Positions 1 through 10,122 of a stretch of 64,000 nucleotides of DNA are shown here, in pieces (the first letter of the stretch is position 1; every line of letters begins with the position of its first letter). The translations under genes and the position numbers were made by a program. Origin of the DNA: Planctomyces sp. SH-PL14 (GTDB lineage Bacteria; Planctomycetota; Planctomycetia; Planctomycetales; Planctomycetaceae); contig NZ_CP011270.1 of the NCBI RefSeq assembly GCF_001610835.1, forward strand, positions 3,366,001-3,430,000, given 5' to 3'. The notes below the pieces were generated by a model. The model did no database searches. It was not told the DNA's origin and saw only the letters and a program-made list of their open reading frames with translations.

Positions 1-102
1 TTGCTGGGGCCGGCGATTGTGGAGTTGTCGAACTTCTTCAATCGCGGTGGTTCGGACATCTTGAATACGGGTGGCCGCGCAGTTCAGCAGTCGCGCCGCT
101 AA
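1..102 (+). CDS. C-terminal end of an unidentified protein (partial)
   Basis: The first 33 codons of the window are open in frame 1 and end at a TAA at 100-102. The visible tail reads LLGPAIVELSNFF and ends in QQSRR. It has no recognisable domain. It is a partial gene whose start lies left of the window. A dispersed repeat begins only 16 bases after the stop, and I see no T-run terminator between them. Function cannot be assigned. Confidence 0.5.
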   Translation: MLGPAIVELSNFFNRGGSDILNTGGRAVQQSRR

Positions 103-118
103 ACCTCGTCGACCAAAC

Positions 119-402
119 CGGGTCCAGGGGCACCCTGGTGGGGGGATGCAAGGGGGGCAACGCCCCTCTTGCCCGCCGGAGGCCCTCTCGTCGAGAGATG
201 CCTGAAGGAGATCGTGTCCAAGCGCGGGGGACGTGTCGGATGCTCCCTCACCAACCCGCGGGGACTTCTTAGCGAGCAGTCAGGTCGAAACGCCGGTCCC
301 ACAAAGGGGATGTCCGTTGCTTTCCACGGTTCCTCATGGAAGCGCCTCCGGCGGCAAGGGGTGACCCCCTTGACCCCGGCTGCCGTCGCACGTTGGGTTT
401 GA
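119..402 (+). repeat. Dispersed intergenic repeat, copy 1
   Basis: This block matches, in opposite orientation, two other intergenic blocks at 13241-13560 and 16821-17127. The shared boundaries are CGGGTCCAGGGG at one end and GGGTTTGA at the other. Inside, CTTGCCCGCCGGAGG (168-182) and CCTCCGGCGGCAAG (345-358) form subterminal inverted repeats, and CTCTCGTCGAGAG forms a short hairpin. Copy 1 is the shortest because it lacks the short CAGAAAACAACACAGG-like inserts seen in the other copies. No convincing gene is inside it. It lies between an unknown gene and the small secreted protein gene at 531. Confidence 0.8.
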
Positions 403-530
403 CGTCGCAACGTCGTGCCGGCAAGGACACGCATCGAGCCAGCAGAACGGCCGCCCGACTTGCATCACCACGGCCTCCCCGGAAGACTCGCCCAAAGAGA
501 CGAGCTCCAATTCTTCGGGAGGAACAGGCA

Positions 531-1058
531 ATGGCGGGCACAACGTGGCGGACAGGACTCGGCTGGGGACTCGGACTCCTGATCCTCTCCATCGCCTGGG
601 GGGCCGAGCCGGACAAGCCAGCCGGCGCGACCTACACCGACAACGACTACGGCTTCTCACTCGCCCTTCCCAAGTTCGAAGGACGCGGCCAGCAGACCGA
701 ACTGCTCATGTCCTACCACGCGGCCGCAGTCGACGGATTCTCCTCCAACCTCAACATCCAGGCCCAGAAGGGGAAGTTCACCCGCGACCAGTACCGGGCC
801 CTCTCCGAAGGCCAGATGAAACAGGTCGGCTTCACCATCCATTCGACGGAAGAACTCCAGGTCTCTTCGGCCGACGCCCTGCTCCTGGACTACGAGGGCA
901 AACTCCAGGAGACCCCCTTGCACTGGCTGGCGCTCGCCGTCATCCGCGACGACCACGTGCTGCTCGTCAGCTGCACGGCAATGGAATCGCAATTCCCAAT
1001 GGTGAAGGAGCAGTTTCTGAACAGCCTCAAGACCTTCAAGCTGACACCCGCCCGCTGA
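531..1058 (+). CDS. Secreted PsbP/DcrB-like small protein
   Basis: A 175-residue protein with an N-terminal hydrophobic export signal (about residues 8-24, WGLGLLILSIAWG, cleavage probably after GAE). The mature part begins with TYTDNDYGFSLALPK and alternates strands and helices in the way PsbP/DcrB (DUF1795-like) proteins do; these are extracytoplasmic proteins of poorly known function. I chose ATG 531 because a GGGAGGA ribosome site lies 7 bases upstream. The longer reading frame upstream runs into the dispersed repeat and looks non-native. Neighbours give no functional clue. The fold assignment is from pattern recognition only. Confidence 0.6.
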   Translation: MAGTTWRTGLGWGLGLLILSIAWGAEPDKPAGATYTDNDYGFSLALPKFEGRGQQTELLMSYHAAAVDGFSSNLNIQAQKGKFTRDQYRALSEGQMKQVGFTIHSTEELQVSSADALLLDYEGKLQETPLHWLALAVIRDDHVLLVSCTAMESQFPMVKEQFLNSLKTFKLTPAR

Positions 1059-1236
1059 CGTCCGATCCGCCCGGGCCGGCGAACGACTCCGACTGTTCCG
1101 TCCGGGCCACCCGGAGGACGGCCGAGGAGCACCGCGAAGCTCGGCCCCGAGCGAATGACGAGAGATTGCATCGCATCAACGTCGATTGATACAGTGATCC
1201 GATTGGGTTTCTCCATCGAGCGCTCGGCGGAGTTTC

Positions 1237-3681
1237 ATGGGCGGCATCACATCGGTCCGGCTGCGGTCACAGGGTCTCGTTGCGCTGGCAACCGGGGCCT
1301 GGCTTCTCCTTTTGGCGGCGCCCGGCCTGTCCGCCGACCCGCTGCGGGTCTCTCCTGACTCAATCACGTTCCAGGACGCCTACGCCCGCCGGCAACTGCT
1401 CATCGAGCAGGGGAACCAGGACGTCACGCGCCGCGCGGAGTACCGCAGCGCCGATCCGGCGATCGCGGAAGTCGATGCGGCCGGCTACGTGCTGCCGCGA
1501 CGCGTCGGTGAAACGACCATCACGGCGTCGAGCGACGGAGTCTCGGCGACAGTTCCGGTCAAAGTCACGGCTCTCAACGCCGATCGGCGGATCGACTTCG
1601 CCACCGAGATCGAACCGCTGCTGACCCGCTACAGCTGCAACTCCGGCGGCTGCCACGGCAAGGCGAGCGGCCAGAACGGGTTCCGGCTCTCGCTCTTCGG
1701 GTTCGACCCGGAATTTGACTACCGGGCCCTCGCCTCCGAGGCCCGCGGACGACGGATCTCCGCCACCGCCCCCGAGCGAAGCCTGCTCCTCTCCAAGGCG
1801 ACGGCCCAGGTCCCCCACGGCGGAGGGCGGCGGATCGAGCCCGGGAGCGAGCCGCACCAGGTTCTGCTGGCCTGGATCCGGTCCGGAGCTCCGCAGTCCG
1901 CCCCGGACGTTCCGCGTGTCGTCCGCGTCGTGATCGAACCGGCCGAGCGGATCTTCGCTCCCGGCGGCACGCAGCAGCTCCGGGTCACGGCCCGCTACAG
2001 CGACGGCGTCGAGCGGGACGTGACCCGCCAGACCGACTACGCCAGCAACCTCGACATCGTGGCCTCGGTCTCGAAGGAAGGGCATGTCACGACCTCCGAC
2101 GGGACCGGCGAAGCGACCATCATGGCCCGCTACATGGGGCAGGTCGCGGTCTTCCGCGCCATCCGGCCTCACGGTGCCCCGCTGAACGAGATCCCCGAGT
2201 TCCAGCCTCTCAACGAGATCGACCGCCTGGCTCTCGCGAAGTGGAAGAAGCTTGGTCTGCGGCCATCTCCCGTCTGCGACGACGCAACGTTCCTCCGCCG
2301 GGCCACGATCGACCTCGCCGGACGGCTGCCGACCGTCGACGAGTCGCGGGCGTTCCTCGACGACGCCGCGGCGGACAAGCGGGAACGGCTCGTCGCGCGG
2401 CTCCTCGACGCGCCGGACTACGCCGCCTACTTCGCCCTCAAGTGGAGCGCGATCCTCCGCAACTCGCGGCTCGCCGGCGCCGACCAGGCGGCCTACGCCT
2501 TCCACAACTGGATCAAGGACAGCATCGCCCAGAACCGCCCCTACGATGAATTCGTCCGGGGGATCGTGGCCGCTTCGGGAGAATGGCAGGACGCCCCCGC
2601 GATCAACTGGTACTGGCAGTCGCGGGACGACCAGCTCCACACCGTGACGGCCGACACCGCTCAGCTCTTCCTGGGAATCCGGCTGCAGTGCGCCCGCTGC
2701 CACCACCATCCGTACGAGCGGTGGGGCCAGGGGGACTACTTCGGGCTGGCGGGCTTCTACGCCCGGCTCGGACGGAAGAGCTTCGGCCAGCCGCCGCCGT
2801 ACTTCAGCTCCAGCCAGCGGACGACCGGCGAGCGGAATCCGGTCACCGGGAAGGAACTCGAACCGAAGTTCCTCGACGGCGATGTCGTCGACCTCCCGCC
2901 CGAGCAGGACCCGCGGCACGCCCTCGTCGACTGGATGGCGAAGCCCGAGAACCCGTTCTTTGCCAAGGCCTATGTGAACCGGATCTGGGGACACTTCTTC
3001 TCGATCGGCCTCGTCAACGAGGTCGACGACATGCGGGAGACCAATCCCCCCTCGAACCCCGAGATTCTCGACTGGCTGGCGGGGGAGTTCACCCGGACCG
3101 GGTTCGACCGCAAGCACATCGCCCGCCTGATCGCCGGGAGCCGGCTCTATCAGCTCAGCGCCGACCCGCGGCCGGAGAACGAACGGGACCGCCAGAACTT
3201 TGCCCGGTTCTACGCCCGGCGGATGATCGCGGAAGTCCTCCTCGATGCGGTCGACCAGACCTGCGGCACGCGGACGAACTTCGGCAACATGAGCGCCACC
3301 GCAAGGGCGATCGACCTGCCGCACGAGGGGTTCGGCTCCTACTTCATGGACACCTTCGACCGCCCCGGCCGCGTCACCGTCTGCGAGTGCGAGCGATCGC
3401 CGGGGGCGACACTCGCCCAGGTTCTCCTGCTGGGGAACTCGGACGAGATCGAGAACAAGCTCGCCGATGGCAACGGCCGGATCGCCAAGGCCCAGCAGGC
3501 GAATGTCCCCCCGGAAACGATGGTTGAAGACCTGTACCTGGCCGCCTTCAGCCGCCGCCCGACCCCGGATGAGCGGACGACCGCCCTCGGTTTCCTCCAG
3601 CCGGCCACCGACAAACGGAAGGCCGCCGAAGACCTGTTGTGGACGCTGCTGAATTCGCGTGAGTTCAGCTTCAATCACTAA
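1237..3681 (+). CDS. DUF1549/DUF1553 protein with two Ig-like (BIG2) domains and a c-haem motif
   Basis: An 814-residue secreted protein typical of planctomycetes. A signal peptide ends near LSADP (residue 33). A first bacterial Ig-like domain (about 35-110) is followed by a cytochrome-like segment containing CNSGGCHG at residue 134, a C-x4-CH variant of the haem attachment motif. A second Ig-like domain spans about 225-310, then DUF1549 (about 325-510, with LQCARCHHHPYERW) and DUF1553 (about 560-790). The family is of unknown biochemical role, but it is almost always paired with DUF1501, as it is here 114 bases downstream. The start ATG follows a GGAG. Likely exported to the periplasm. Confidence 0.85.
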   Translation: MGGITSVRLRSQGLVALATGAWLLLLAAPGLSADPLRVSPDSITFQDAYARRQLLIEQGNQDVTRRAEYRSADPAIAEVDAAGYVLPRRVGETTITASSDGVSATVPVKVTALNADRRIDFATEIEPLLTRYSCNSGGCHGKASGQNGFRLSLFGFDPEFDYRALASEARGRRISATAPERSLLLSKATAQVPHGGGRRIEPGSEPHQVLLAWIRSGAPQSAPDVPRVVRVVIEPAERIFAPGGTQQLRVTARYSDGVERDVTRQTDYASNLDIVASVSKEGHVTTSDGTGEATIMARYMGQVAVFRAIRPHGAPLNEIPEFQPLNEIDRLALAKWKKLGLRPSPVCDDATFLRRATIDLAGRLPTVDESRAFLDDAAADKRERLVARLLDAPDYAAYFALKWSAILRNSRLAGADQAAYAFHNWIKDSIAQNRPYDEFVRGIVAASGEWQDAPAINWYWQSRDDQLHTVTADTAQLFLGIRLQCARCHHHPYERWGQGDYFGLAGFYARLGRKSFGQPPPYFSSSQRTTGERNPVTGKELEPKFLDGDVVDLPPEQDPRHALVDWMAKPENPFFAKAYVNRIWGHFFSIGLVNEVDDMRETNPPSNPEILDWLAGEFTRTGFDRKHIARLIAGSRLYQLSADPRPENERDRQNFARFYARRMIAEVLLDAVDQTCGTRTNFGNMSATARAIDLPHEGFGSYFMDTFDRPGRVTVCECERSPGATLAQVLLLGNSDEIENKLADGNGRIAKAQQANVPPETMVEDLYLAAFSRRPTPDERTTALGFLQPATDKRKAAEDLLWTLLNSREFSFNH

Positions 3682-3795
3682 TCGCAATGTTTTGAGACGT
3701 GAGTTCGATGGTTCCCCAGCATCGCCATTCGTGTTCGAGAAGAGCGTAGACCCTCGCCCGTCTTTTCCCTCCTCGCCCTCCAACGCCTCGCCGCC

Positions 3796-5124
3796 ATGAT
3801 CGACATCCCCCTGAGTGCGACGTCTTCCCGGACCTGCGATGGCGTGAGCCGGCGGAGCATGCTCCGCGTCGGTTCGCTGGCCCTCGGCGGGCTGTCGATG
3901 GCCAGTTGGGCCCGAAGCGCAGCGGCCGATGGCACCGGCGACCGGCCGAAGAAGGCGGTCATCCAGATCTGGCAGGCCGGGGGGCCGAGCCACATCGACA
4001 TGTACGACCTGAAGCCCGCCGCGCCGGCCGAGTACCGCGGCGAGTTCCGGCCGATCACAACCAACGTCGGCGGAATCGTGATCGGCGAGCATCTCCCCTA
4101 CCAGTCGCAGGTGATGGACAAGCTGGCGATCGTCCGCTCCGCGTTCCACACGAACGCCGGGCACGGCATGGGCTCGCAGTGGATGCTCACCGGCTGGCAG
4201 CCGACGATCGAAGTCGACAACAACGTCTACCCCTCCTGCGGCTCGATCGTGGCTCGGCTGCGGGGGGCTAACTCCCCCGAGCTCCCCGCCTACGTGAACC
4301 TGCCGCGGATGCTGAACCTCGGAAAGTCCGCCTACCTGGGGGCGTCGTTCAACCCCTTCGCCCCTGACAACGACCCGAACAACGACGGCTTCCAGGTCCG
4401 GAACCTCAAGCTCCCCGGCCGCGTCGACCTCTCCCGGCTCGAGAACCGCCGGAGCCTCATCGGCAAGCTCGACACTGTCCGCCGCGACCTCGACGCCCAG
4501 GGCGATATGAAGGAAGTCGACAAGTTCTACGCCCAGGGGCTCGACATGGTGACGAACGACCGGGCCCTGAAGGCGTTCGACATCAAGGCCGAAGCCCCCG
4601 CGCTCCGCGACCGCTACGGGCGGAACGACCTCGGCCAGAGCTGCCTGCTCGCCCGGCGGCTCGTCGAAGCGGGGGTAACCTACATCACGATTCAGGCCGG
4701 CGGCGGTTGGGACACCCACGGGGACAACTTCAAGCAGCTCAAGGACAACCTGCTCCCCAAGTACGACCGGGCCCTCGCGGCCCTCGTCACCGACCTGTCG
4801 GACCGGGGGCTGACCAAAGACGTCCTCGTGATGGCCTTCGGCGAGTTCGGGCGGACCCCGCGGATCAATCCGGGAGCGGGACGCGACCACTGGCCAGGGG
4901 CGATGTCGGTCGTCATGGCCGGCGGCGGACTCAAGATGGGGCAGGCGATCGGCGAGACCGACTCGAAGGCCGAGTACCCGATCAGCAAACCGTACTCACC
5001 GGGCTGCGTCCTCTCGACGATGTATCACGTCCTGGGGGTCGACTACCGCCATAACTTCTTCGATCAGGCCCAGCGGCCGCTGGCGGTGCTGCCCGAAGGA
5101 ACGCCGATCCCCGAGTTGATCTGA
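3796..5124 (+). CDS. DUF1501 family protein with Tat signal
   Basis: A 442-residue protein. The N-terminus carries a twin-arginine signal (SRRSMLRVGSLALGG, then AAA-type cleavage near residue 43), so it should be exported folded. The body is a DUF1501 domain, related to the alkaline phosphatase/sulfatase fold, with the conserved stretches IWQAGGPSHIDMYDLKP and AFGEFGRTPRI followed by GRDHWP. It forms the usual pair with the DUF1549/DUF1553 protein upstream and is followed 32 bases later by a PPC-domain protein, so the three are probably one transcript. The substrate is unknown. A continuous minus-strand frame across this gene and its neighbour is a GC-skew shadow. Confidence 0.9.
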   Translation: MIDIPLSATSSRTCDGVSRRSMLRVGSLALGGLSMASWARSAAADGTGDRPKKAVIQIWQAGGPSHIDMYDLKPAAPAEYRGEFRPITTNVGGIVIGEHLPYQSQVMDKLAIVRSAFHTNAGHGMGSQWMLTGWQPTIEVDNNVYPSCGSIVARLRGANSPELPAYVNLPRMLNLGKSAYLGASFNPFAPDNDPNNDGFQVRNLKLPGRVDLSRLENRRSLIGKLDTVRRDLDAQGDMKEVDKFYAQGLDMVTNDRALKAFDIKAEAPALRDRYGRNDLGQSCLLARRLVEAGVTYITIQAGGGWDTHGDNFKQLKDNLLPKYDRALAALVTDLSDRGLTKDVLVMAFGEFGRTPRINPGAGRDHWPGAMSVVMAGGGLKMGQAIGETDSKAEYPISKPYSPGCVLSTMYHVLGVDYRHNFFDQAQRPLAVLPEGTPIPELI

Positions 5125-5156
5125 AGCCGACTGATTTAAGGCGGAGCTGTCGATTC

Positions 5157-7283
5157 ATGCTGCGTTCCGTTCTGATCGCGACCGCGGTGCTGCTGCCGTG
5201 CCTGTCGCTCCATGCCGATCTCCCTTCGCTCCGGTTCGACCAGATGAGCCCGCTCGGCGTCTCGGCCGGCGGGAGCGTCGAAGTCGAGGTTAAGGGGAAC
5301 CACCTCGAAGGGGTCGACCGGCTCGTCTTCGACCAGCCCGGCATCACCGCCGAACCGGTGATGGGCAAAGAACGGTTCTTCCGGATCACGATCAGCGACA
5401 ACGTTCCGGTCGGGACGTACGACGTCTATCTCTCGGGACGGTTCGGCGTCAGCAACCCGCGGCTCCTGGCGGTGACGAAGGGGCTCGCCGAGGTGGCCGA
5501 CAACGGCAAGAATCGCACTCCCACAGAGGCCCAGCCGATCGAGCTCAACACGGCGGTGAACGGGACCGCGGACGGCAACGCCGACGACTTCTACCGGCTC
5601 GTCCTGCGGCAGGGGCAGCGGATCACGGTCGACTGCCAGGCGGGACGCCTCGGCTCGCAGCTCGACGCCGTGATGTCGCTCACGACGCCGGATGGCCGCG
5701 CCCTCGCGACGAGCAGCGACTGGTTCGGCCCCGATCCGTTTCTCGACGTCGTCGTCCCGGCGGACGGCGAGTATCTCGTCGCGCTGCACGATCTCTCCTA
5801 CCGCGGCGGTCAGCCGTACCGGCTCGTCGTCTCCGACCGGCCGCGGGTCGACCACGTCTTTCCCGCGGCCGTGCAGGCGGGCCCTCCGGCGAACCTGACC
5901 GCGTTCGGCCAGAACTTTTCCCCTCTCGGGGGCAGTCCCTCAAGCTGGAACGAAGGGGGAGGGCCGCTCGACCAGCGTCCATTCGCCTGGACCGCCGATC
6001 CCGCGGTCCTCGAAAACGGAAATTACCTCTTCCGCGATCACCCCTCGCACCATTCCACTTCGCCGACCGCGGCGACCTGCACGCTGACCGGCCAGCAGGT
6101 CGTGATGGACGGGATCGACGCCCTGTGGAGCTTTCCTCCGGTCGTCGTGACGCCGCATCCGGTCGTCCTCGACCAGGAGCCGAACGACGCGGCCGACGCC
6201 GCACAGAAAGTCGCCCTTCCGCTCGTCGTCGCCGGACGGTTCGACCGGCCGCAGGACGCCGACTGGTTCGAGTTCCAGGTCCCGGAGAACGGGGCCTACA
6301 ACATCAACGTTTACTGCGAGCGGATCGCCGGCCGGGCCGATCCCTATCTCGTCCTCACCGACGCCAAGGGGAACCGGCTCAACGAGCTCGACGACTTCGG
6401 ACACCGGATCAGCGGCTTCGACGGCCACCTTCGTGACCCGTCGCAGGAGGTGAACCTCAACAAGGAGACGACCTACCGGGCCCTCGTTCAGGACCGCTAC
6501 CGCCGCGGCGGAGCCCGGTATCTCTACGTCCTCGAGATCGCCAGGGCCGAGGCGGACTTCTACCCCGCGGTGATCCATCGCTCGAACCAGGACCCGGCCG
6601 GGACGACCGTCTTCAAGGGGACCGCGACCTATCTCGACGTCGTCCTCCATCACCGCGGCAACGCGCGGAGCGACGTGACGATCACCGGCGAGGACCTTCC
6701 GCCGGGGCTCCATGTCGCTCCGACGACGATCACCAGCAACACCCGCGGACACGTCGTGTTGTGGGCCGACGACAACGCCCCGGACTGGACCGGCCCGATC
6801 CGGCTGGTGGCGACGTCGACGACGGACGGCAAGACGATCCGCCGGGTCGTCCGTCCTTACAGCCGCGTGTGGAACAACAGCGGGACGAGCCTCGTCCACC
6901 GCTCGCAGATGGTCGCGATCCGCGAACCGGGTCCCTTCGACCTGGCGATCGAGCCGGCGGAGATCGAAGTCAAAGCGGGGGACAAGGTGGAGCTGACGCT
7001 GAAGCTCACCCGCCGCTGGCCGGAGTTCCGGAGCAAGGTCGCGATCCAGCCGCTCGAATGGCCGGGTCAGTTTCGCCTGGGGAACTTTGACATCGCCTCC
7101 GACGCGACCTCAGCGCCGCTCAAGGTCGAGGTGCAGCAGGGCACCCGTCCCGGCCGCTACACGCTGACGGTCCTCGGTCAGGCGCAGGTCCCGTTCGACA
7201 AGGATCCGAACAAGATGCCGAAGCCCGAAACTCTCGTGGCGACGCCGAGCCGCCCGGTGACGTTCATCGTCCGCGAGAAGTAA
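5157..7283 (+). CDS. Secreted PPC-domain protein
   Basis: A 708-residue exported protein with a signal peptide (residues 1-20, ending LSLHA). The first 100 residues resemble an IPT/Ig-like strand domain. Two bacterial pre-peptidase C-terminal (PPC) beta-sandwiches follow, around residues 115-230 and 340-460; the second contains DADWFEFQVPENG and YLVLTDAKGN. The C-terminal part is further beta-rich sequence without a catalytic motif. Planctomycetes commonly place such PPC proteins directly downstream of DUF1549 and DUF1501 genes, as here, so it is probably an accessory surface or carbohydrate-binding partner of that pair. A start-proximal AAGGCGGAG supports ATG 5157. Confidence 0.75.
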   Translation: MLRSVLIATAVLLPCLSLHADLPSLRFDQMSPLGVSAGGSVEVEVKGNHLEGVDRLVFDQPGITAEPVMGKERFFRITISDNVPVGTYDVYLSGRFGVSNPRLLAVTKGLAEVADNGKNRTPTEAQPIELNTAVNGTADGNADDFYRLVLRQGQRITVDCQAGRLGSQLDAVMSLTTPDGRALATSSDWFGPDPFLDVVVPADGEYLVALHDLSYRGGQPYRLVVSDRPRVDHVFPAAVQAGPPANLTAFGQNFSPLGGSPSSWNEGGGPLDQRPFAWTADPAVLENGNYLFRDHPSHHSTSPTAATCTLTGQQVVMDGIDALWSFPPVVVTPHPVVLDQEPNDAADAAQKVALPLVVAGRFDRPQDADWFEFQVPENGAYNINVYCERIAGRADPYLVLTDAKGNRLNELDDFGHRISGFDGHLRDPSQEVNLNKETTYRALVQDRYRRGGARYLYVLEIARAEADFYPAVIHRSNQDPAGTTVFKGTATYLDVVLHHRGNARSDVTITGEDLPPGLHVAPTTITSNTRGHVVLWADDNAPDWTGPIRLVATSTTDGKTIRRVVRPYSRVWNNSGTSLVHRSQMVAIREPGPFDLAIEPAEIEVKAGDKVELTLKLTRRWPEFRSKVAIQPLEWPGQFRLGNFDIASDATSAPLKVEVQQGTRPGRYTLTVLGQAQVPFDKDPNKMPKPETLVATPSRPVTFIVREK

Positions 7284-7356
7284 CCATCACGCGATGTGGT
7301 GAACCCCGACTGGGACGATCCGTTCGGGCGGGAAGCGGGCTTCGATGCTCTCTCTG

Positions 7357-7426
7357 ATCTGTGTTTATCCGTGTTTATCTGTGGCCCAGAATTCTTAGCC
7401 ACAGATAAACACAGATGCACACAGAT
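7357..7426. terminator. Palindromic repeat, family A copy 1, between convergent genes
   Basis: An imperfect inverted repeat. The left arm contains ATCTGTGTTTATC and TGTTTATCTGTGGC; the right arm contains GCCACAGATAAACACAG and ends in CACACAGAT. The loop is about 12 bases. It lies in the 175-base gap between the plus-strand PPC gene and the minus-strand accC, so it can fold in transcripts from either side and probably acts as a bidirectional terminator. A second copy sits in the same kind of position at 26658-26731. Confidence 0.6.
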
Positions 7427-7458
7427 AGGAAAGCAGGCTGCGGACGAAGCCGTCTTCG

Positions 7459-8802
7459 CTACTTGAGCAGCTCGCGCTCGACGTACTTCGTGTCGCCGGT
7501 CCCTTCGTTGAAGACCGTCGTGTCGAGGATCCGGCGGGCCATCGGGATCGAGGTCTTGATCCCTTCCACGACGAACTCGTCGAGAGCCCGCTTCGTCGTC
7601 TTGATCGCCTCGGCCCGGTCCTGCTTGTGAACGATCAGCTTGCCGATCATCGAGTCGTAGTACGGCGTGATCTTGTAGCCTTCGTGGACATGCGAATCGA
7701 ACCGCACGCCAAAGCCGCCGGGGACGCGGAGCTTCGTGATCGTTCCCGGACAGCCGCGGAAGCCGTTGTCCGGGTCCTCGGCGTTGATCCGGACCTCAAT
7801 CGCGTGGCCGTACTGCCCGATCTCCCTCTGCTTCATCGGCAGCTTCTCGCCCGCCGCGACGAGGATCTGCGACTTGATCAGGTCGATCCCGGTCACCTGC
7901 TCCGTCACCGGGTGCTCGACCTGGATCCGGGCGTTGACCTCGATGAAGTAGAAGTTGTTCTCCTGATCGACGATGAACTCGCACGTTCCGGCGTTGTAGT
8001 AGCCGGCGGTCTTCGCCAGCCGGACGGCCGCTTCGCAGAGCTGCTCGCGAATCTTCTGCGGCAGGTTCGGCGCCGGGCTCTCTTCAATCAGCTTCTGGTG
8101 CTTCCGCTGCATCGTGCAGTCGCGTTCCCACAGGTGCAGCACATTGCCGTGCTGGTCGCCGATGAGCTGGACTTCGACGTGCCGCGGCTTCTGGACGAAC
8201 TTCTCGATGTAGACCCCGCCGTTCTTGAACGCCTTCTCGGCCTCGTTGGCCGCGGCCTTCAGCTCGACGCGGAGCATCTTCTCGTCCATGGCGGGGCGGA
8301 TGCCTTTGCCCCCGCCGCCGGCTGTCGCCTTGATCAGGACCGGGTAGCCGATTTCCTTCGCGACCCGGACCGCTTCCTCTTCGCTCTCGACGAGCCCTTC
8401 GCTGCCGGGAACGGTCGGGACCTTCGCCTTCCGGGCGATGCGGCGGGCCGCGACCTTGTCACCGAGGGCGTGCATCGCGTCGTGCGGCGGGCCGATGAAC
8501 TCGATGTTGGCCGCCCGGCACTGCTCGGCGAAGAGGTAGTTCTCCGAGAGGAAGCCATATCCGGGGTGGATCGCGTCGACGTTGCCGACTTCGGCGGCGC
8601 TGATGATCCGGTCGACCCGCAGGTAGCTCTCGCTCGCCTGCGCGGGGCCGATGCAGAACGCCTCGTCCGCCATGCTCAGGTAGTGGGCCCCGCGGTCCGC
8701 CTCGCTGAAGACGGCGACGGTCTGGATGCCGAGTTCCTTGCAGGCCCGCATGACCCGCAGAGCGATTTCCCCGCGGTTGGCGATCAGGATGCGATTGAAC
8801 AT
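7459..8802 (-). CDS. accC: Biotin carboxylase subunit of acetyl-CoA carboxylase
   Basis: A 447-residue protein, the normal AccC length. It catalyses ATP- and bicarbonate-dependent carboxylation of biotin on BCCP, the first step of malonyl-CoA synthesis for fatty acids. The sequence starts [16 protein letters not shown]. It shows the biotin carboxylase N-domain, the glycine-rich ATP-grasp loop [10 protein letters not shown], the lid and active-site segment [16 protein letters not shown], and the C-domain RINAEDP. The usual threonine in NTRIQVEHP is alanine here, which is unlikely to matter. accB lies 241 bases upstream on the same strand, so the two are probably co-transcribed. A GGAGA lies just before the ATG. 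Confidence 0.97.
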   Translation of the reverse strand: MFNRILIANRGEIALRVMRACKELGIQTVAVFSEADRGAHYLSMADEAFCIGPAQASESYLRVDRIISAAEVGNVDAIHPGYGFLSENYLFAEQCRAANIEFIGPPHDAMHALGDKVAARRIARKAKVPTVPGSEGLVESEEEAVRVAKEIGYPVLIKATAGGGGKGIRPAMDEKMLRVELKAAANEAEKAFKNGGVYIEKFVQKPRHVEVQLIGDQHGNVLHLWERDCTMQRKHQKLIEESPAPNLPQKIREQLCEAAVRLAKTAGYYNAGTCEFIVDQENNFYFIEVNARIQVEHPVTEQVTGIDLIKSQILVAAGEKLPMKQREIGQYGHAIEVRINAEDPDNGFRGCPGTITKLRVPGGFGVRFDSHVHEGYKITPYYDSMIGKLIVHKQDRAEAIKTTKRALDEFVVEGIKTSIPMARRILDTTVFNEGTGDTKYVERELLK

Positions 8803-9043
8803 GAAGGAGAGGCCGAAGGCTGGAGACTGAAGGGGAAGGCCGGAAGCGGGAGGAGCCGCGTCGATCGACGTCCAGCGGCTCCGCGAAGCGATGTCCGGCC
8901 TGCCTCCTCCCTGAAACTCGAAGTGCTGCGTGTCGGTGGGCTGCGTGAAAGGCCGCCGGGGTCGCGCAGCGGACGTTCGGGCCGCGCAAGTCCTCTCTCC
9001 GCGAGGGAGAGAGGGGACGGGCCCGGGACCGGACGGCGGCGGG

Positions 9044-9559
9044 TCAGTCCGCCTTCACCAGGAACAGGGTCTGGCCGAATTCCACGGCGTCCCCGTCCTT
9101 GGCCAGGATCTTGGTGATCGTTCCGGCAACGTCCGCCTTGATCGGGTTGAAGAACTTCATCGCCTCGACGAGGCAGACGGTCGTATCCGCCTTGACCTTG
9201 TCCCCCACCTTGACGAAGGCGGGCTCGCCCGGCTGCGGCGACGCGTAGAACGACCCGACCATCGGGCTCTTGACCGGCGTTCCGACGTCAGCCGCCGGGG
9301 CGGCGGGAGCGGCGGCCGCGGGAGCCGCAGCGACCGGAGCCGGCGCGGCGTGAGCCATGGGAGCGGCCGGAAGCGGGATCGACGGGTAGCCGGCCATCGG
9401 GTGCATCGGCACGGCGGGCACGAGTTCCTTGGTGCCGCGGCGGAGGAGCCACTGCTGGTCGCCCCGGCGAAGGCGGACTTCGCGAAGGTCGTGCTTCTCC
9501 ATCAGCTCGATCAGCTGCTGCAGTTTGTCGAGATCGAACGTCTCACTGGACTGGGCCAT
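9044..9559 (-). CDS. accB: Biotin carboxyl carrier protein of acetyl-CoA carboxylase
   Basis: A 171-residue BCCP. The N-terminal helical region ([18 protein letters not shown]) is followed by an alanine/proline-rich hinge (about residues 55-92) and a C-terminal biotinyl domain. The biotin acceptor is Lys135 in [11 protein letters not shown]; the usual residues after the lysine (LM, VM or MM) are FF here. AccB accepts the biotin-bound carboxyl group from AccC, encoded downstream on the same strand, and hands it to the carboxyltransferase, whose genes are not in this window. The upstream 560 bases contain no other gene, so the promoter for accBC should lie there. Confidence 0.95.
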   Translation of the reverse strand: MAQSSETFDLDKLQQLIELMEKHDLREVRLRRGDQQWLLRRGTKELVPAVPMHPMAGYPSIPLPAAPMAHAAPAPVAAAPAAAAPAAPAADVGTPVKSPMVGSFYASPQPGEPAFVKVGDKVKADTTVCLVEAMKFFNPIKADVAGTITKILAKDGDAVEFGQTLFLVKAD

Positions 9560-10122
9560 CGTGGTCTCTAGTGGGAACTTCGCTCAGGTCGCGGAGCGAG
9601 ATCGGGTCATCGGCTGACGGGGTCGCGGAGGAGCGGTTTGCGGGAGACTCTGGGAGTCTCGTCTCAAACATCTCGGCCGCTTCGCGAGCCGACCCCTGGT
9701 CGGAGCGGAGCGCGAAGCTGGAAAAATATAGTGGCGGAGAAGTTCCAGCAACCGACGTCCTGGCCGGCGGGGGCTGGAACGTCTCACGTCCGCCACGCCG
9801 CAGCGAAAGAGCCCCGTCATAAGGAGAGAAGCAATTTCCGCAGTCGGTCGTCATTGCCCAGGGAGAGAAGAGTCGACGAGACGGGCCGCAAAGAGGCGAC
9901 TTCCTTGAGAAAATGTCATCCCTTGCTGATCTCAACTTCCGACATCGATCGGCGCGAGTCAGCTCCGCCTCCTGACCTTGGACACACGCCCGGAGAAACC
10001 CTGGGTGGGCGTTTTCCAAGCAGAAACCATGCTCGGGGACCGTTCATCGTGATAGATGGAAGCTCGAACTTTCCCCTTGACGGAGGGGCGCCTCGCAACC
10101 GATATTCCAGATGCGATTTGAA
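9560..10122. other. Gene-free region upstream of accB
   Basis: About 560 bases between the accB start (leftward) and the promoter at 10123 (rightward). Several frames are open, but their translations are arginine/serine-rich with no family resemblance, so I read them as GC artefacts. An imperfect hairpin, GAGACTCTGGGAGTCTC, lies near 9653-9669. The accBC promoter should be here, but I could not pick a convincing -35/-10 pair. Confidence 0.4.

Noticed and set aside
1360-4890. A 1176-codon open frame on the minus strand
   Set aside because: It is antisense to the DUF1549 and DUF1501 genes, which have clear family motifs. Its translation is Arg/Val/Asp-rich without any domain, the usual result of strong GC3 bias.
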